Source: Labia minor | Taxonomy: Eukaryota > Arthropoda > Insecta > Dermaptera > Spongiphoridae | Assembly (NCBI GenBank): GCA_963082975.1 | Contig: OY720345.1 | Coordinates: 26,730,611 to 26,794,610, forward strand | Direction: 5' to 3' | DNA: 64,000 bases | In this document: positions 9,909-20,589 of the stretch, one piece after another | Layout of the letters: each line of letters starts with the position of its first letter | How positions within the stretch are numbered: position 1 is the stretch's first letter | Made by a program: the position numbers and the translations under genes | Notes under the pieces: model-generated | Seen by the model: the letters and a program-made list of their open reading frames with translations, nothing else | The model's database searches: none | What the model was told of the DNA's origin: nothing

Positions 9909-11768
9909 ATGGATCGTTGGCTACAAACTGGTTCAACACAGAAACGGAAAGAATCAGATGATGAGGCATCAACAGCAAACTCTACCAAGAAACGCAAAAC
10001 TAGAAAATATTCGGATGATTATTTATCATTTGGATTTACTTATATTTGCAACAATGATGTGGAAAGACCAGTCTGCGTTCTATGTCAGGAAAGTTTATCC
10101 AATGAAAGTATGAAACCTGCTAATCTCAGACGTCATTTACAAACAAAGCACAGCGAGCATGTTAGTAAGTCTATCGAATTTTTTAAAATGAAAAAAGAAG
10201 AACTTAATTCAAGTCAGAAATTGATGGTAAAGACGGGATCTGGTGGTATGAGTAAGAAAGCAGTAATGGCATCATATGAAGTAGCTCTACTTATTGCTAA
10301 AGCAGGAAAGCCGCATAATATAGCAGAGCAATTAATTCTTCCTGCTACAAAAGTAATTACAAATATAATGTTAGGAACTAAAGCAGCAAACGATATAAAT
10401 TTGATTTCATTATCAAATGATACGGTTAAGAATAGGATTGAAGACATGTCATGTAATATAAAAGAAGAATTAATATCGAGAGTGCGCAAAAGTCACTATT
10501 ACTCATTACAATTGGATGAAAGTACTGATGTCACTAATAATGCCAATTTGTTAGCTTTCATTAGATATGAGTTTGAAAATCAAATACAAGAAGATGTATT
10601 GTTTTGTGATTCACTACCTTCACGAACGACAGCTAATGACATATTTAACAGTTTGAATAATTTTATAACCGAAAATGAAATAGAGTGGCCAAAATGTGTT
10701 GGAATTTGCACTGATGGTGCTCGTGCAATGTCAGGTACAAGAACTGGATTGATTGCTCTTATTAAAAATGTTGCGCCTCAGGTTGTTTGGAATCATTGCT
10801 GCATTCACAGAGAATCATTAGCAGCCAAAAATATGTCACCAGATTTGAAAAGAACATTAGACGAAGTAGTTAAAATTGTCAATTTCATTAAGGCTCGTCC
10901 ACTTAATTCCAGAGTTTTTAAAATTTTGTGTGAGGAAATGGGTAGTCAACATACACATTTATTATTACATACAGATGTACGTTGGTTGTCCCGCGGGAAA
11001 GTACTCATTCGCCTTTTTGAGCTTCGAGATGAAATACGATTGTTTTTAATAGATGCGCATTTTGAACTGACCGAATGTTTCAATGATTTTATCTGGTTAG
11101 CTAAGGTGGCTTACTTGACTGATATTTTTACAAAATTGAACGAACTTAATTTGAGCCTGCAAGGTACTGTTGTAAATATATTTAAAGTTGAAGATAAAAT
11201 AGAAGCAATGATTAAAAAAATCGACTTGTGGTCGAAACGAATCCAGAACGGTGTATATGAGTCTTTTCCAACTCTCAATGATTTCATAGAAAGCTCCAGT
11301 GAAAAATTGCTTAATCAAACGCGTCAATTATTTGTTGAACATTTAATTACTTTGAAAAGCAACTTCAGGAAGTATTTTTCTACTCCTGATCCTTGCAATA
11401 ACTGGATCAGAGATCCATTTAATATGGAAATTACAAATGCTAAACATTTATCTGCACCTGAACAAGATATTCTCGTGGAATTATCATGTGATACAACTTA
11501 TAAACTAAAATTTAACAAAACTGAATTGAGCAACTTTTGGTTACTTCTCAGGTCAGATTATCCTGCGCTTGCAAATAAAGCACTTCAACACTTGATTCCA
11601 TTCTGCACAACATATTTATGCGAACAAGCTTTTTCGGTACTATTTTATATTAAGTCTAAATATAGAAACAAATTAAATGTAGAGCCGGATCTTAGATTAA
11701 AAGTTTCCAATATTAAGCCAGATATTGAGATTCTTGTTTCAAGAAAACAACTGCATACATCTCATTAA
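9909..11768 (+). CDS. hAT-family transposase with BED zinc finger
   Basis: The 619-residue frame is the DNA-cutting and strand-joining enzyme of the surrounding hAT element, related to ZBED5/SCAND3-like transposases. A lysine/arginine-rich stretch (residues ~10-40) may serve nuclear import. A BED finger follows: C-V-L-C near residue 60 and H-x4-H in LRRHLQTKHSEH near 82-88. The RNase H-like core shows LDESTDVTNNANLLAF (first Asp), CTDGARAMSGTRTG (second Asp) and WNHCCIHRESLAAK (the C-x2-H motif at the start of the inserted domain). The C-terminal dimerisation segment reads TYLCEQAFSVLFYIKSKYRN, whose Glu is the expected third catalytic residue. All hallmark residues are present and there is no internal stop, so the protein could be active. 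The first ATG of the frame gives a normal N-terminus. Overlapping frames on both strands are shadows. Confidence 0.95.
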   Translation: MDRWLQTGSTQKRKESDDEASTANSTKKRKTRKYSDDYLSFGFTYICNNDVERPVCVLCQESLSNESMKPANLRRHLQTKHSEHVSKSIEFFKMKKEELNSSQKLMVKTGSGGMSKKAVMASYEVALLIAKAGKPHNIAEQLILPATKVITNIMLGTKAANDINLISLSNDTVKNRIEDMSCNIKEELISRVRKSHYYSLQLDESTDVTNNANLLAFIRYEFENQIQEDVLFCDSLPSRTTANDIFNSLNNFITENEIEWPKCVGICTDGARAMSGTRTGLIALIKNVAPQVVWNHCCIHRESLAAKNMSPDLKRTLDEVVKIVNFIKARPLNSRVFKILCEEMGSQHTHLLLHTDVRWLSRGKVLIRLFELRDEIRLFLIDAHFELTECFNDFIWLAKVAYLTDIFTKLNELNLSLQGTVVNIFKVEDKIEAMIKKIDLWSKRIQNGVYESFPTLNDFIESSSEKLLNQTRQLFVEHLITLKSNFRKYFSTPDPCNNWIRDPFNMEITNAKHLSAPEQDILVELSCDTTYKLKFNKTELSNFWLLLRSDYPALANKALQHLIPFCTTYLCEQAFSVLFYIKSKYRNKLNVEPDLRLKVSNIKPDIEILVSRKQLHTSH

Positions 11769-12155
11769 ATATGTAAGTTATATTTAATGAGATAGATGCA
11801 GTTATTTTTTAAAATATTTCTTATTTAATATTTTCTGAAAAAAATTATAAAATATTTATATGAATTTAATGTAAGTACCCATTATAATTTGTGAGATTTG
11901 TTGCTATGACAATGTTTGTATTTTCTTTCTTCAATATTATAATTTCTAATAAAATGTGTTCTACAATATGCAAAAAAATCGTTATTCACCAATCACTGTT
12001 AGAAATATTCATCATATATCCTTGTCCTTATGAGATCGTAAGCCAGAAATTAATTAATAAAATGACGTAAAGTACCTAAAGTTGTGATGGGGGTCCGTCA
12101 AAAAAAATTTTTTCAAGTGGGGGGTCCGTGGAGTACATAAGTTTAAGAACCTATG

Positions 12156-12163
12156 ATATAACA
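12156..12163 (+). repeat. hAT target-site duplication, right
   Basis: ATATAACA, identical to 8875-8882. Confidence 0.95.
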
Positions 12164-12286
12164 TATCGTACATATAAATTGAAATTCAAACTGATTATTA
12201 TTTAAATTATTTAAATCAGTCTAAGCCCAAATTGATCGTTTCTGAATTTTAATAAGAGGGATTTTCAATGGGCTTGATCTCGCCTG

Positions 12287-12289
<3 letters not shown>

Positions 12290-12320
<31 letters not shown>
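12290..12320 (+). repeat. (AT)n microsatellite
   Basis: About 30 bases of alternating A and T. Confidence 0.9.
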
Positions 12321-12322
<2 letters not shown>

Positions 12323-12332
12323 TATATAAATA

Positions 12333-13434
12333 TAAGAGCCGTTTATTTTGAAAGTGGCCGTTTTCATTTTTTTTTTTGCAGGTTACAATGATTACATGTA
12401 CAACTTCATGTTATTTTTCAGTGAAGTATTTCAAGTTGTTTACCATATATTCCAAGCAAATACAATAAATTTTTGACACATAGGTTTTCTGAATTAATTC
12501 AAATAACTAAACCGTGTATTTTGAAAGTGGCCTAACTCGATTTATACTTACATCAAGATTTTAGCGTGGTAGAAATGTCATTAAATAAAATAATTTACTA
12601 TTCTTTCCCCAAGATTATTATAAAATGTCGGAAAGGAAATAATTTTATTGTACAATAAATGAAATGAGACAAGAAGATTTTGTATCGACAGAATTATTAG
12701 AAGAAGCAATTTTTAAACGAGCAAAGTATTCTGATGGAGATGGATCAGTAAACTGATTAAAAATATGTTGGATGCCTTTTGTCAGAAATTATCTATAAGA
12801 CATCAATGAAAATTTTAAAGTCCTGAATTTATTGCCAATTCGGGGCAGATCTAGAAAATTCGAAAATGTTGTATTGACACCACTCTATAAAAATATCAGA
12901 ACAATTACAACAGTAAAATTCAAGGGCATGATTGATCTGTTACGATATATACCACTGGAACTTCATAATTTCTTCAAATCCCTTTCATACGCGTAATATT
13001 TAAATTGTTTTGTAATAAATTTATGTTTGTAGTTATGTATGTTCTGTAATTAAAAAATGTTTTAAATCGCATAAATTATGTTACCTAAGAGTTTTATAGA
13101 TATGTAAAATAAATTCAGGATTGTTTTTTTTTTCAATTTGAAGCATCTCAATTTATGATGAATGGACTTGGGCACCTTCAAATTTTATAATGAATCTGAT
13201 TGTTAATTTTGAAAGTGACCTTACTTCATTCTTGATAAGAAAACGCAAATTATTACTTAATAATTGCCACTATTTTAATGGAAACTATAAATTTAGCACC
13301 CTTAGATACACTTAAGCAGTATGACTTATTAGGATCCTATACGTATATTTTTAAATTAATGGAAACCCAAACCTTTAAATATTTCGATTTGAAGATAAAT
13401 GGTGTTAGGCCACTTTCAAAATAAATGGCTCAAA
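12333..13434. mobile_element. Unclassified TIR transposon (~1.1 kb), TA-flanked
   Basis: A 24-bp terminal repeat (GAGCCGTTTATTTTGAAAGT + GGCC at 12336-12359; inverse at 13408-13431 with one mismatch) is flanked symmetrically by TA at 12331-12332 and 13435-13436. The motif TTTTGAAAGTGGCC (or one change from it) also recurs inside each end, near 12516 and 13203. The interior contains only short frames, for example one ending LLRYIPLELHNFFKSLSYA at about 12929-12997, which I cannot assign. The TA flanks suggest the Tc1/mariner superfamily, but the family is undetermined. Confidence 0.75.
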
Positions 13435-13436
13435 TA

Positions 13437-13868
13437 GTATATATAGATAGATAGATGTATTATATTATATTATATATTCTAAAATTATTTACTGATCAAG
13501 AAAGTTGTCTATGTGGCAAATTATGTATGGATATTTTTACAATCGTTATTTAATTCAAATATGACTAAAATCTAAATTTAATATATTTTTATTTTTAGAT
13601 TCTAAACATTGTAAGATTATTTATTATTAAAAAAAATTTGTTTTAGGATTGAGTTTAAAGATTTTGATTGTTAGGTAAATTAAAAAAATAAATAAATAAA
13701 CTATTTTTTTAATTAATTAAGTTATTACTTTTCAGTACCAATTAATATAATGTTTATTTATATTTAATATCTAATTTAATTAAAATTTTTCACAGAGAAA
13801 TAATATTCTTTGATATAAAGAAAAATATTATATTAGTTTGAGTAAGCATAATATGATATATATATATG
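13437..13868. other. A+T-rich DNA, no gene seen
   Basis: Low-complexity spacer between two transposons; contains short TA runs. Confidence 0.5.
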
Positions 13869-13870
13869 TA

Positions 13871-14542
13871 TATGGGGTGTGGATATTAAATAACGAGACT
13901 GCTTACAAAAAATGGTTTAATTAAAAAAATTATGGTACAATCGAACTTTCTCTCTCAATATACTCCCCTCCACTCGCCACACACTGCTTCATCCTTTTTT
14001 TCCACTGCTCAAAGCAGTGTTCGAAATCGTTTTTTGTTAGGCCTTTCAGAAGCTACGCCGTTTTTCTTTTCACCTCTTTCATCGACTCGAATTGGCTTCC
14101 CTTTAGTGCGGACTTGATTTTCGGAAATAGGTAGAAGTCGCAGGGTGCTAGATCAGGGGAGTAAGGAGGGTGTTCCAGCACTGGAGTTGAAATGGAATCA
14201 GGACGCCCCGGGCTCTGGTCATCATCGACCCTCAGAAAATCTTTTGTGCCACTCAAAAACACACGCACGCGAAGAACTCTCACTGTAAGCTTCTTTTAAT
14301 AATTTATAGCACTCCGTCGGGGTTGATACGTTGTTCGTGTTTTTCGTCACACATCGTTTTCGGAACAAAAACACGTTTATTTAAACCGCTACAGAAAAAA
14401 AACTACTTCACCGCCAGACATGTGTTCTCGTGCTGGAATAGTAGACCCTTCCAGCTGTACAACGGTGCATTAGGTTCCCACCTACCCTCTCCTGGAGGCC
14501 GTCTGCGCGCGCAGTCTCGTTATTTAATAGCCACACCTCGTG
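13871..14542 (-). mobile_element. Internally deleted mariner M2 (672 bp)
   Basis: Terminal repeats share GGTGTGG-ATTAAATAACGAGACTGC (left from 13876, right inverse to 14537), with TA at 13869-13870 and 14543-14544. The minus strand keeps both ends of a transposase joined by a central deletion. A (TA)n run abuts the right end. Confidence 0.9.
13935..14362 (-). pseudogene. Mariner transposase, N- and C-termini joined
   Basis: On the minus strand an ATG near 14362 begins MCDEKHEQRIN. After a frame change comes the helix-turn-helix region ECYKLLKEAYSESSSRACVFEWHKRFSEGR and a PGRPDSISTP block. The sequence then jumps directly to LEHPPYSPDLAPCDFYLFP, the third catalytic Asp motif, and continues to KGLTKNDFEHCFEQWKKRMK near the C-terminus. 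One in-frame TAG interrupts the tail just after KRKTA (about 14050). The first two catalytic Asp motifs are deleted, so no activity is possible. The ends still present explain why it could be mobilised in trans. Confidence 0.9.
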
Positions 14543-14544
14543 TA

Positions 14545-16100
14545 TATATATATATATATATATATTAGTTATATTAAAAATTAAAATTAAATTTATTTTT
14601 TTTTAGAATATTTATGGAGAATAAATGCATTTTTTCATTAACAATCATTTACATAATAGTAGCGATATTAAAAAAAAATTAATGAATAAATTAATTATTG
14701 ATTTTTCTATTTTCTTTTCTTTTTGCTCTTTTAATATTCCCTTTCCCTTACAGCATTTCGTTTTTAATAAATAATTTTTTGCATACAATTATTTTTGTAT
14801 GCATTATTTATTCACTCTAGGTAAATAATAAGCTAATAGTGTATAAAACCAGTGAACTTTAAAAATAAATATAAATAAATAAATCAGACGAAAATTTAAT
14901 TGTATATTTGTGATGCTGGGAATTAATTAGCTAGCTATAGTTGTAAATACAGAAAGGCAGATTTCTTCTTCGATAATTCTTCTTAAAATTTAAAACTGGT
15001 TTCTTTTCATTTTTTTAAATAAACAAAAGTTGTGTCTATGGAACTACGTGACGAATTTTGCTGAAACTATCTTGTGAAGAATGATGTTTCGTAAAGAGAA
15101 ATAATGTTGTATATTAAGAGTGTCATCTTTTGGAAGTTCAGTGTACTAATATGGCCACAATGAATTTGGAGAATACCGAATATTCTTCGAAATGCTTTTC
15201 AGTGGAAAGTGTTCACTGAAGAGACAAACCAATCTTCCAAAATGGCCCCGTGGAACTGGGGAAACACTCTTGGAACACCGACACGTTGTCCCCTTACCAA
15301 CCACCAATAACTTTGGTTCAATAAATAATTATTTAGTCCAGACACGAATTTCGGTGAGATATGTGATTATTGATTGATTGTTATCAAATAAAAATACAAA
15401 ATGTATTATACAATTTACGTTTGGAAATACATATTTTTTTATAGAAGAATTAAAACTATTTTACTATAAATGAAAAAAATGATAGAGGATGTGTGGTAAA
15501 GAGAGAATGTAAGGGAGGAGAGGTGGGGGTGGTAATAAAAGGAAAAAAAATTCCAATAGAGGAAACTGAGTGTAAATATTGTGGTGTTCCAATTGAAAAC
15601 GCATTTATTCGGGTGTGTCCTGAATGAATAGAATTCTCTTCCTGAACTCGATCTTATCTAATTCATAGCCTCTCCCTTTTGAGCTTTCCACTTGGCCCCT
15701 TTCATCCCCTCTTCTATCCAATCGACGTTTTCCTCTCAGATCAATTCAATGAACGAAATTGAAATGAATCTCTTTTCGATTTTCTTGTTGTGGAATGGAA
15801 TCAAACATTGAAATTAATTTGTCAAATTGTCATCAAATATTAGAATCAAATAAATTTTATCTCACATTACATAAAAAAAACAAATACCTTAATTTAAAAT
15901 TAGAAACATGATATCCAAATAGGGTTACTATTTATTTATATATAAAAAAGCTATATAGGTATAAATTTAAATACCATTTGTAATAATGTTAAAATTCTTG
16001 TAGAAGAAAATTTGTTCTTTTAGAGATGTATTAATATTTTAGATTAGAGCTAAATATATAATATAATATAATTTCATTGGTGTTAATATATACACATATA
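14545..16100. other. A+T-rich DNA, possible degenerate retroelement piece
   Basis: A (TA)n run at 14547-14567 is followed by unremarkable A+T-rich sequence. A more complex block at 15180-15345 (for example ACAAACCAATCTTCCAAAATGGCCC) could be an LTR or MITE fragment, but no matching copy or terminus was found in the window. Confidence 0.4.
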
Positions 16101-16980
16101 TATTTTAATTAAATTATTTTTAATGAATGTTAAAACAAAATATTTAGTAGCAGAGAGGAATAGTATAAACATGAAAATCTTAATAGAAAAAATGGAATTT
16201 GAAAATACAGAAAAATTTAATTACTTAGGTTCTGTAATTATGAAGAATAATAATATTCGAGAAGAATTTAAATCAATGTTGCAATGCGGTAACGCTTGTT
16301 ATCATCCAATAAAGGGGCTTATCTCGTCAAAATTATTATCAAAGGGGGTCTAAATTAAAATATAAAAAAAAACAAAACAATTATTTTGCCGTATATTTTT
16401 TTGTTGAATTATACGGATGTGAGGCGGAGGTTATGACCTTGGATGACGAGAGTAGAATTAGAGTAGGTGAAAATAGGATTTATTGCAGCATAGGTCAAAG
16501 AAAGATCAGGACACCGGGGAATGGCGGAGACTACATAACGAGGAATTCATGACCTCTATACATTTCCAGATAGAGTCAGAGTAATAAAATCAAGGTTGTG
16601 AAGGGCACGTAGCAAGATAGACTAGCGAAAAATATATTTGTGGGGAGACTGATTGAGAAACGTCCGGTTGGAAGACTAATGTGAGTGGCGAATGTAGGAA
16701 GGGACGTGAGAGAGATGGGAGAGGGTGGGAGTTGGATGGATGTTTCTCAGGATAGAGACATATTAAGAAATGTGGTTGTTGCGGCCAGAACTTTCGAGTT
16801 CTGTAGAGCCACAAAGATAGATTGGTATTTTTAATGAACTTAATTTTTCAAGACTAGGGAGGAACGGGAGAATGATAGGAGAAAATAACCGTTTGATGGA
16901 AGTGGCTAGTGGAAGGTTGCAGGAATATGGTTGCTGTTGCCATGGATTTTGAGTTCCTTAGAGCCTCAGCGATAAATGGA
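16101..16980 (+). pseudogene. Degenerate LINE endonuclease/RT 3' part (family L2)
   Basis: Interrupted frames spell the C-terminal half of an RTE/Jockey-like endonuclease-reverse transcriptase. FENTEKFNYLGSVIMKNNNI (16200-16260) is the YLGS block after the RT palm. RREEFK.. NACYHPIKGLISSKLLSKG follows, then RSKKDQDTGEWRRLHNEEF (about 16493-16550) and EMGEGGSWMDVSQDRDILRN up to 'VVVAARTFEFCRATK' near 16815. A second, shorter copy of that tail follows at about 16850-16975. Several stops and frame changes show decay. It belongs to the same family as 18706, 21147, 46080 and 63775. Confidence 0.75.
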
Positions 16981-18700
16981 GAGATAAAATATTAAAAGAT
17001 CAATAAGAATTTGTATACAACACATTTCAATTTAACATTAAATTATATTTAAAATAATTTTATTTTAATATCAAATTAGATTGAAATAAAATTATATTAA
17101 CAGGATCAACGTATTTCATTTTAATATTCCATAACACTTCACTATTTAAGTTATTATGAAGATAAAATGATTTTTTTTTAGGTCATAAATTATACTTTTC
17201 TGCAAAAATTTTTCTCTTGACTTTTGTATTTTTTTTTTTATTTTCTTTTTTTTTTGCTTTTCTTCAAGACGAATATTTTAACTTCTTTTATGTCACGAAT
17301 AATATATGGTTCATAATTTAATGCGAATGGACTACTACTATTATGTCCTGTGAACAAAAAAGTTATTTCTGCAATATACGATTTTCAATTCTAGAATCTA
17401 TAATATAATAGTTAAAGCAGCCAATAGCTGTCTTCATTAACTGATTTTTTGGAAGGTTAAAGATAGTTTTTAGTCTCCTATAAAAATATTATAGTTTTCA
17501 ATGAAAAATCTGCTTTTTAGAATAAAAAGACCCAGAAAGGCAGAATTAGCATATCTTGAAAACTACTTATTAAAGTTGATATGTTCATATTTTGAATAAA
17601 TATGTTTTTAAAATTTCAGTCCTTCAACTTCTTGGAAAAACCCTGTAAATATGTGTATATAAGTAGATCTTTTAGAGTACTAGTATATTTTTTACTACTA
17701 AGAGACTATTCTGTGAATCAAGTACTATCTATTAATGGAATTGAAAAGAAGCAATTTTTATAATTTTTTCCTTCTTTAATTAAGAAATGAAAAAAAAAAA
17801 TTGAATTTATTTCCCTAGGGTTATTATTTTATAAGTGTATAAAATGTAGAAGAAAAGCATATGCCCAAGAAACAAAAATAATTATTATAATTATTTCGAA
17901 AGGCGTTTTAAATACACATATCCAGTAAAATTCATTGTCAAAGTTTTCAAGTTATATCGTACTTCTTCACTTAGTATAATATTGTATATTAAAGATATAC
18001 ATTTAACCATAAGTGAAAGCAAAAATCAATTATTAAATTAAGCTGGAAAAACTTTTTGTCTTAATTAACAATGTCTCTGTTTATACAGAGTAAATTAAGG
18101 GCAGAGACGGTCAAAGTCATCTCGAATTAAAGTGGATGCAGCCCTCAACAGTTGGAAACTTTTCAAGATAAGGGTTCTATTAAAAAAAAAAATAGTATAG
18201 AGAAGTTGGGAAAGAAAGTGGTTCGAGAAAGGTTTTTTTTTGGAAGGGAAGAAAGAGAATAATACGCACACACTAAGTTTCTAATAATAATTGCAAATTC
18301 AATATGATAATTTAATTTATTATTAATTAATTCGGGGTCGAATTTCTTGTTAAGGAAAAAAGTAACTTAAGTGTCAGCTGTCGGATTAATTTTTAACATG
18401 AAAGATATGAATCAAAACAGATTGATGTAAGTGAATTGATTAAAATATGTATATTTTTTAAAGAAGATGGGATTTAAAAACTACAATTGTTGCTATACCC
18501 CAAATTTATTTGTCTTATTTTAACTATTCACAAACTCATATCAATCAGTTAATTTAATTAATACTTTAACATTTCTCATTAATTATTTTGAATTTCTTTT
18601 ATTTTTTTAAAATAAGAGTTGAGTATTGCTTTAAATTATTTCGAAATGAAAATAACTATAAAAATAACTATTTTTTTATTTGTTTTATAATATTAAAATT
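16981..18700. other. A+T-rich DNA, no gene seen
   Basis: Low-complexity sequence without identifiable coding or repeat content, apart from A/T homopolymers. Confidence 0.45.
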
Positions 18701-18705
18701 AATAT

Positions 18706-18868
18706 TTGGGGAAACCAATTGGGAAACGGCGATTGGAATGCGATTAACTGAAAAAATTAATATTGATTTAAGAGAATTGGAAGAAGATAGAAAAGGATGG
18801 AGATTATGAATGGTTTGAGAAATTTTGATTGTACGGCCAAGAACTTTCGAGTTAAAGAAGCGCTATAA
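18706..18868 (+). pseudogene. LINE family L2 tail fragment
   Basis: Frames reading RELEEDRKGW and, after a frame change, 'IVRPRTFELKKRYKE' match the last part of the L2 ORF at 16690-16815. The fragment is truncated on both sides. Confidence 0.6.
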
Positions 18869-18963
18869 GGAGAGTGAATTTTTTATTTCGAGATAACATT
18901 GTTTATTGTTAACAGATTTATATTCATATATTATTTATATAAATATTAAATATTAAATATTTG

Positions 18964-19292
18964 TTTATTTTTGTGAGATGATTTAATCGTTGGAGTCAAA
19001 TCTCTTTCCGCCTAGCCATTTCTTCAAGAAATAATAAATCGGGGGTAAATTCGGAGAATAGGGCGGATGAGGGAGCAATTCGTATCCCAATTCATGAATT
19101 TTCATGGAAATTCACTTTTCCCCATTTTCTTCTCATATCATGAGGTAGTCTGCTATTAATGGATGTTAAACAAAAACTAAAAGACCCAGCTGGTTCAAAT
19201 TTCGTCAGCTGATAGTTGCCTGCTGACAGTGATGCCATTTCATTTAAAAGTCGGAAAATTCAAAAAGTCACGAACTTATTAACCTGTCCTCG
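18964..19292 (-). mobile_element. Mariner M1b, left-truncated copy
   Basis: It matches 7180-7528, ending in the inverse terminal repeat AACCTGTCCTCG followed by TA at 19293. The left end is missing. The right flank (19293-19330) also resembles the right flank of M1a (7529-7565), so both may derive from one duplicated locus. Confidence 0.8.
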
Positions 19293-19330
19293 TAATAAAT
19301 AATACTGCATTTACTTAATGACGTAGTAAT

Positions 19331-20360
19331 TGTATAATATGACTGTAAATGCTCTAATCATGAAAGAAAATCTTAATCAATGGATTTTGTTTTGTAAAGA
19401 AATTTGTTATGAAATGCCAAATGATGCCAAATGCATTAAAGAATAAATAATAAAAATAAATTTTGTATTTTTTTATTTTTAGCTATCAAAAACAGATTTG
19501 GATAAAATTCTATGTTTTTTTTCAAATTCTGGGAAAATTTTTTATATAGACTTTAATATACACATGGTATATTTCGTGTAATTATATACTTAATATGTAA
19601 AGAAACGTTCAACAATAACAAAAAAATAAATAAATAATCAAAATTTCAATTGCATTCTATTATAGATTCATAAAATTAACATAAAAATGAAGCAATTATT
19701 TTATATTTTTATTTTCACTGAATTAATGATGAATTGTACTGACTAGAATACCACAACAAATTTTCCAACTAGAACATGTTAAATAAATTAAATAGGAAAA
19801 AAAAAACTTATAGAGAAGAATAAGATGATTCAGTTTATGATCTGTGAAATGTCAGATTCTAGAAAGTAACAAACAAATCCAATTCAAAAACGGACAAATA
19901 AGAAAAGTTACGAAGAGAATCCATTCAGCTCCATGACCAACTTGTTTACGAAATTTCCACACTTTTCTATTTCTCCATCTCTTTCTTTTATTTCTACTCG
20001 TCAATATTTACTAGATGATAATGATGGTTGTTTTTCACACACAATCTACACATAACAATAAAATAATTTGAAAACTGATTTAATTTTATTTTATTAGACA
20101 TTTATTATTTGTTTTCTATTATATTTTAAGATTTTTGAGATCTAAGCACATTTCATTCATTTTAGACATTTTTATTTAATTTTATTAATTTATTTCAATT
20201 TTTTTTATAATATTTTTTGTTATTTAAATTTTATTAGATTTGGTGAACTTTCAGCCTCAACTTTACATCAAAACTATACTAAAAGAGGGGGAAGTATTTT
20301 AATAATTTATTTATTTTTTTTCAATTTATATTTTTCAAAATAAACAATTTAATTTTTCAT
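19331..20360. other. A+T-rich DNA, no gene seen
   Basis: No coding, RNA or transposon signature that I can support. Confidence 0.45.
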
Positions 20361-20364
20361 TTTT

Positions 20365-20576
20365 ACCGACCGACGATAGTAAGGGAGGTATTGTTATAAT
20401 TAAGAATATTTGGCAAAAAGGAATTCATTTTTTATATAGATATTATATTATAACATTTGTAAATTTGTGGTAAAGCATGATTTTAATACATAGAAGTAAC
20501 ACTTTATTCCAATCTATAAATATGAGCTGTGGCCAGGCACAGAACCGACCGACTATTTGAAATAAATTAATTTCCA
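20365..20576. repeat. Two repeat-A termini in opposite orientation
   Basis: ACCGACCGACGATAGTAAGG (20366 on) is the inverted form of the end seen at 241 and 2958. At 20534-20576 the other conserved end (GGCCAGGCACAGAACCGACC) lies in direct orientation. The two ends share an inverted ACCGACCGAC core. Confidence 0.75.
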
Positions 20577-20589
20577 AACATTATATAAA

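Larger units (their letters stand above)
8883..12155 (+). mobile_element. Complete hAT transposon (3,273 bp)
   Basis: The ends are CAGTGGTTCTTAAACTGTGG (left) and, inverted, CATAGGTTCTTAAACTTATG (right), flanked by a perfect 8-bp duplication ATATAACA. That duplication length and the CA-G...-type ends are diagnostic of hAT. The element carries one uninterrupted transposase gene at 9909-11768 behind a ~1-kb 5' region rich in short tandem repeats. Exact target duplication plus an unbroken frame suggest a young, possibly autonomous copy. A G+C-rich block at about 9186-9335 in its 5' region is unlike the rest and could be a nested insertion. Confidence 0.95.

Noticed and set aside
16590..16814. 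74-codon minus-strand frame
   Set aside because: Antisense to the LINE L2 tail, which reads convincingly on the plus strand.
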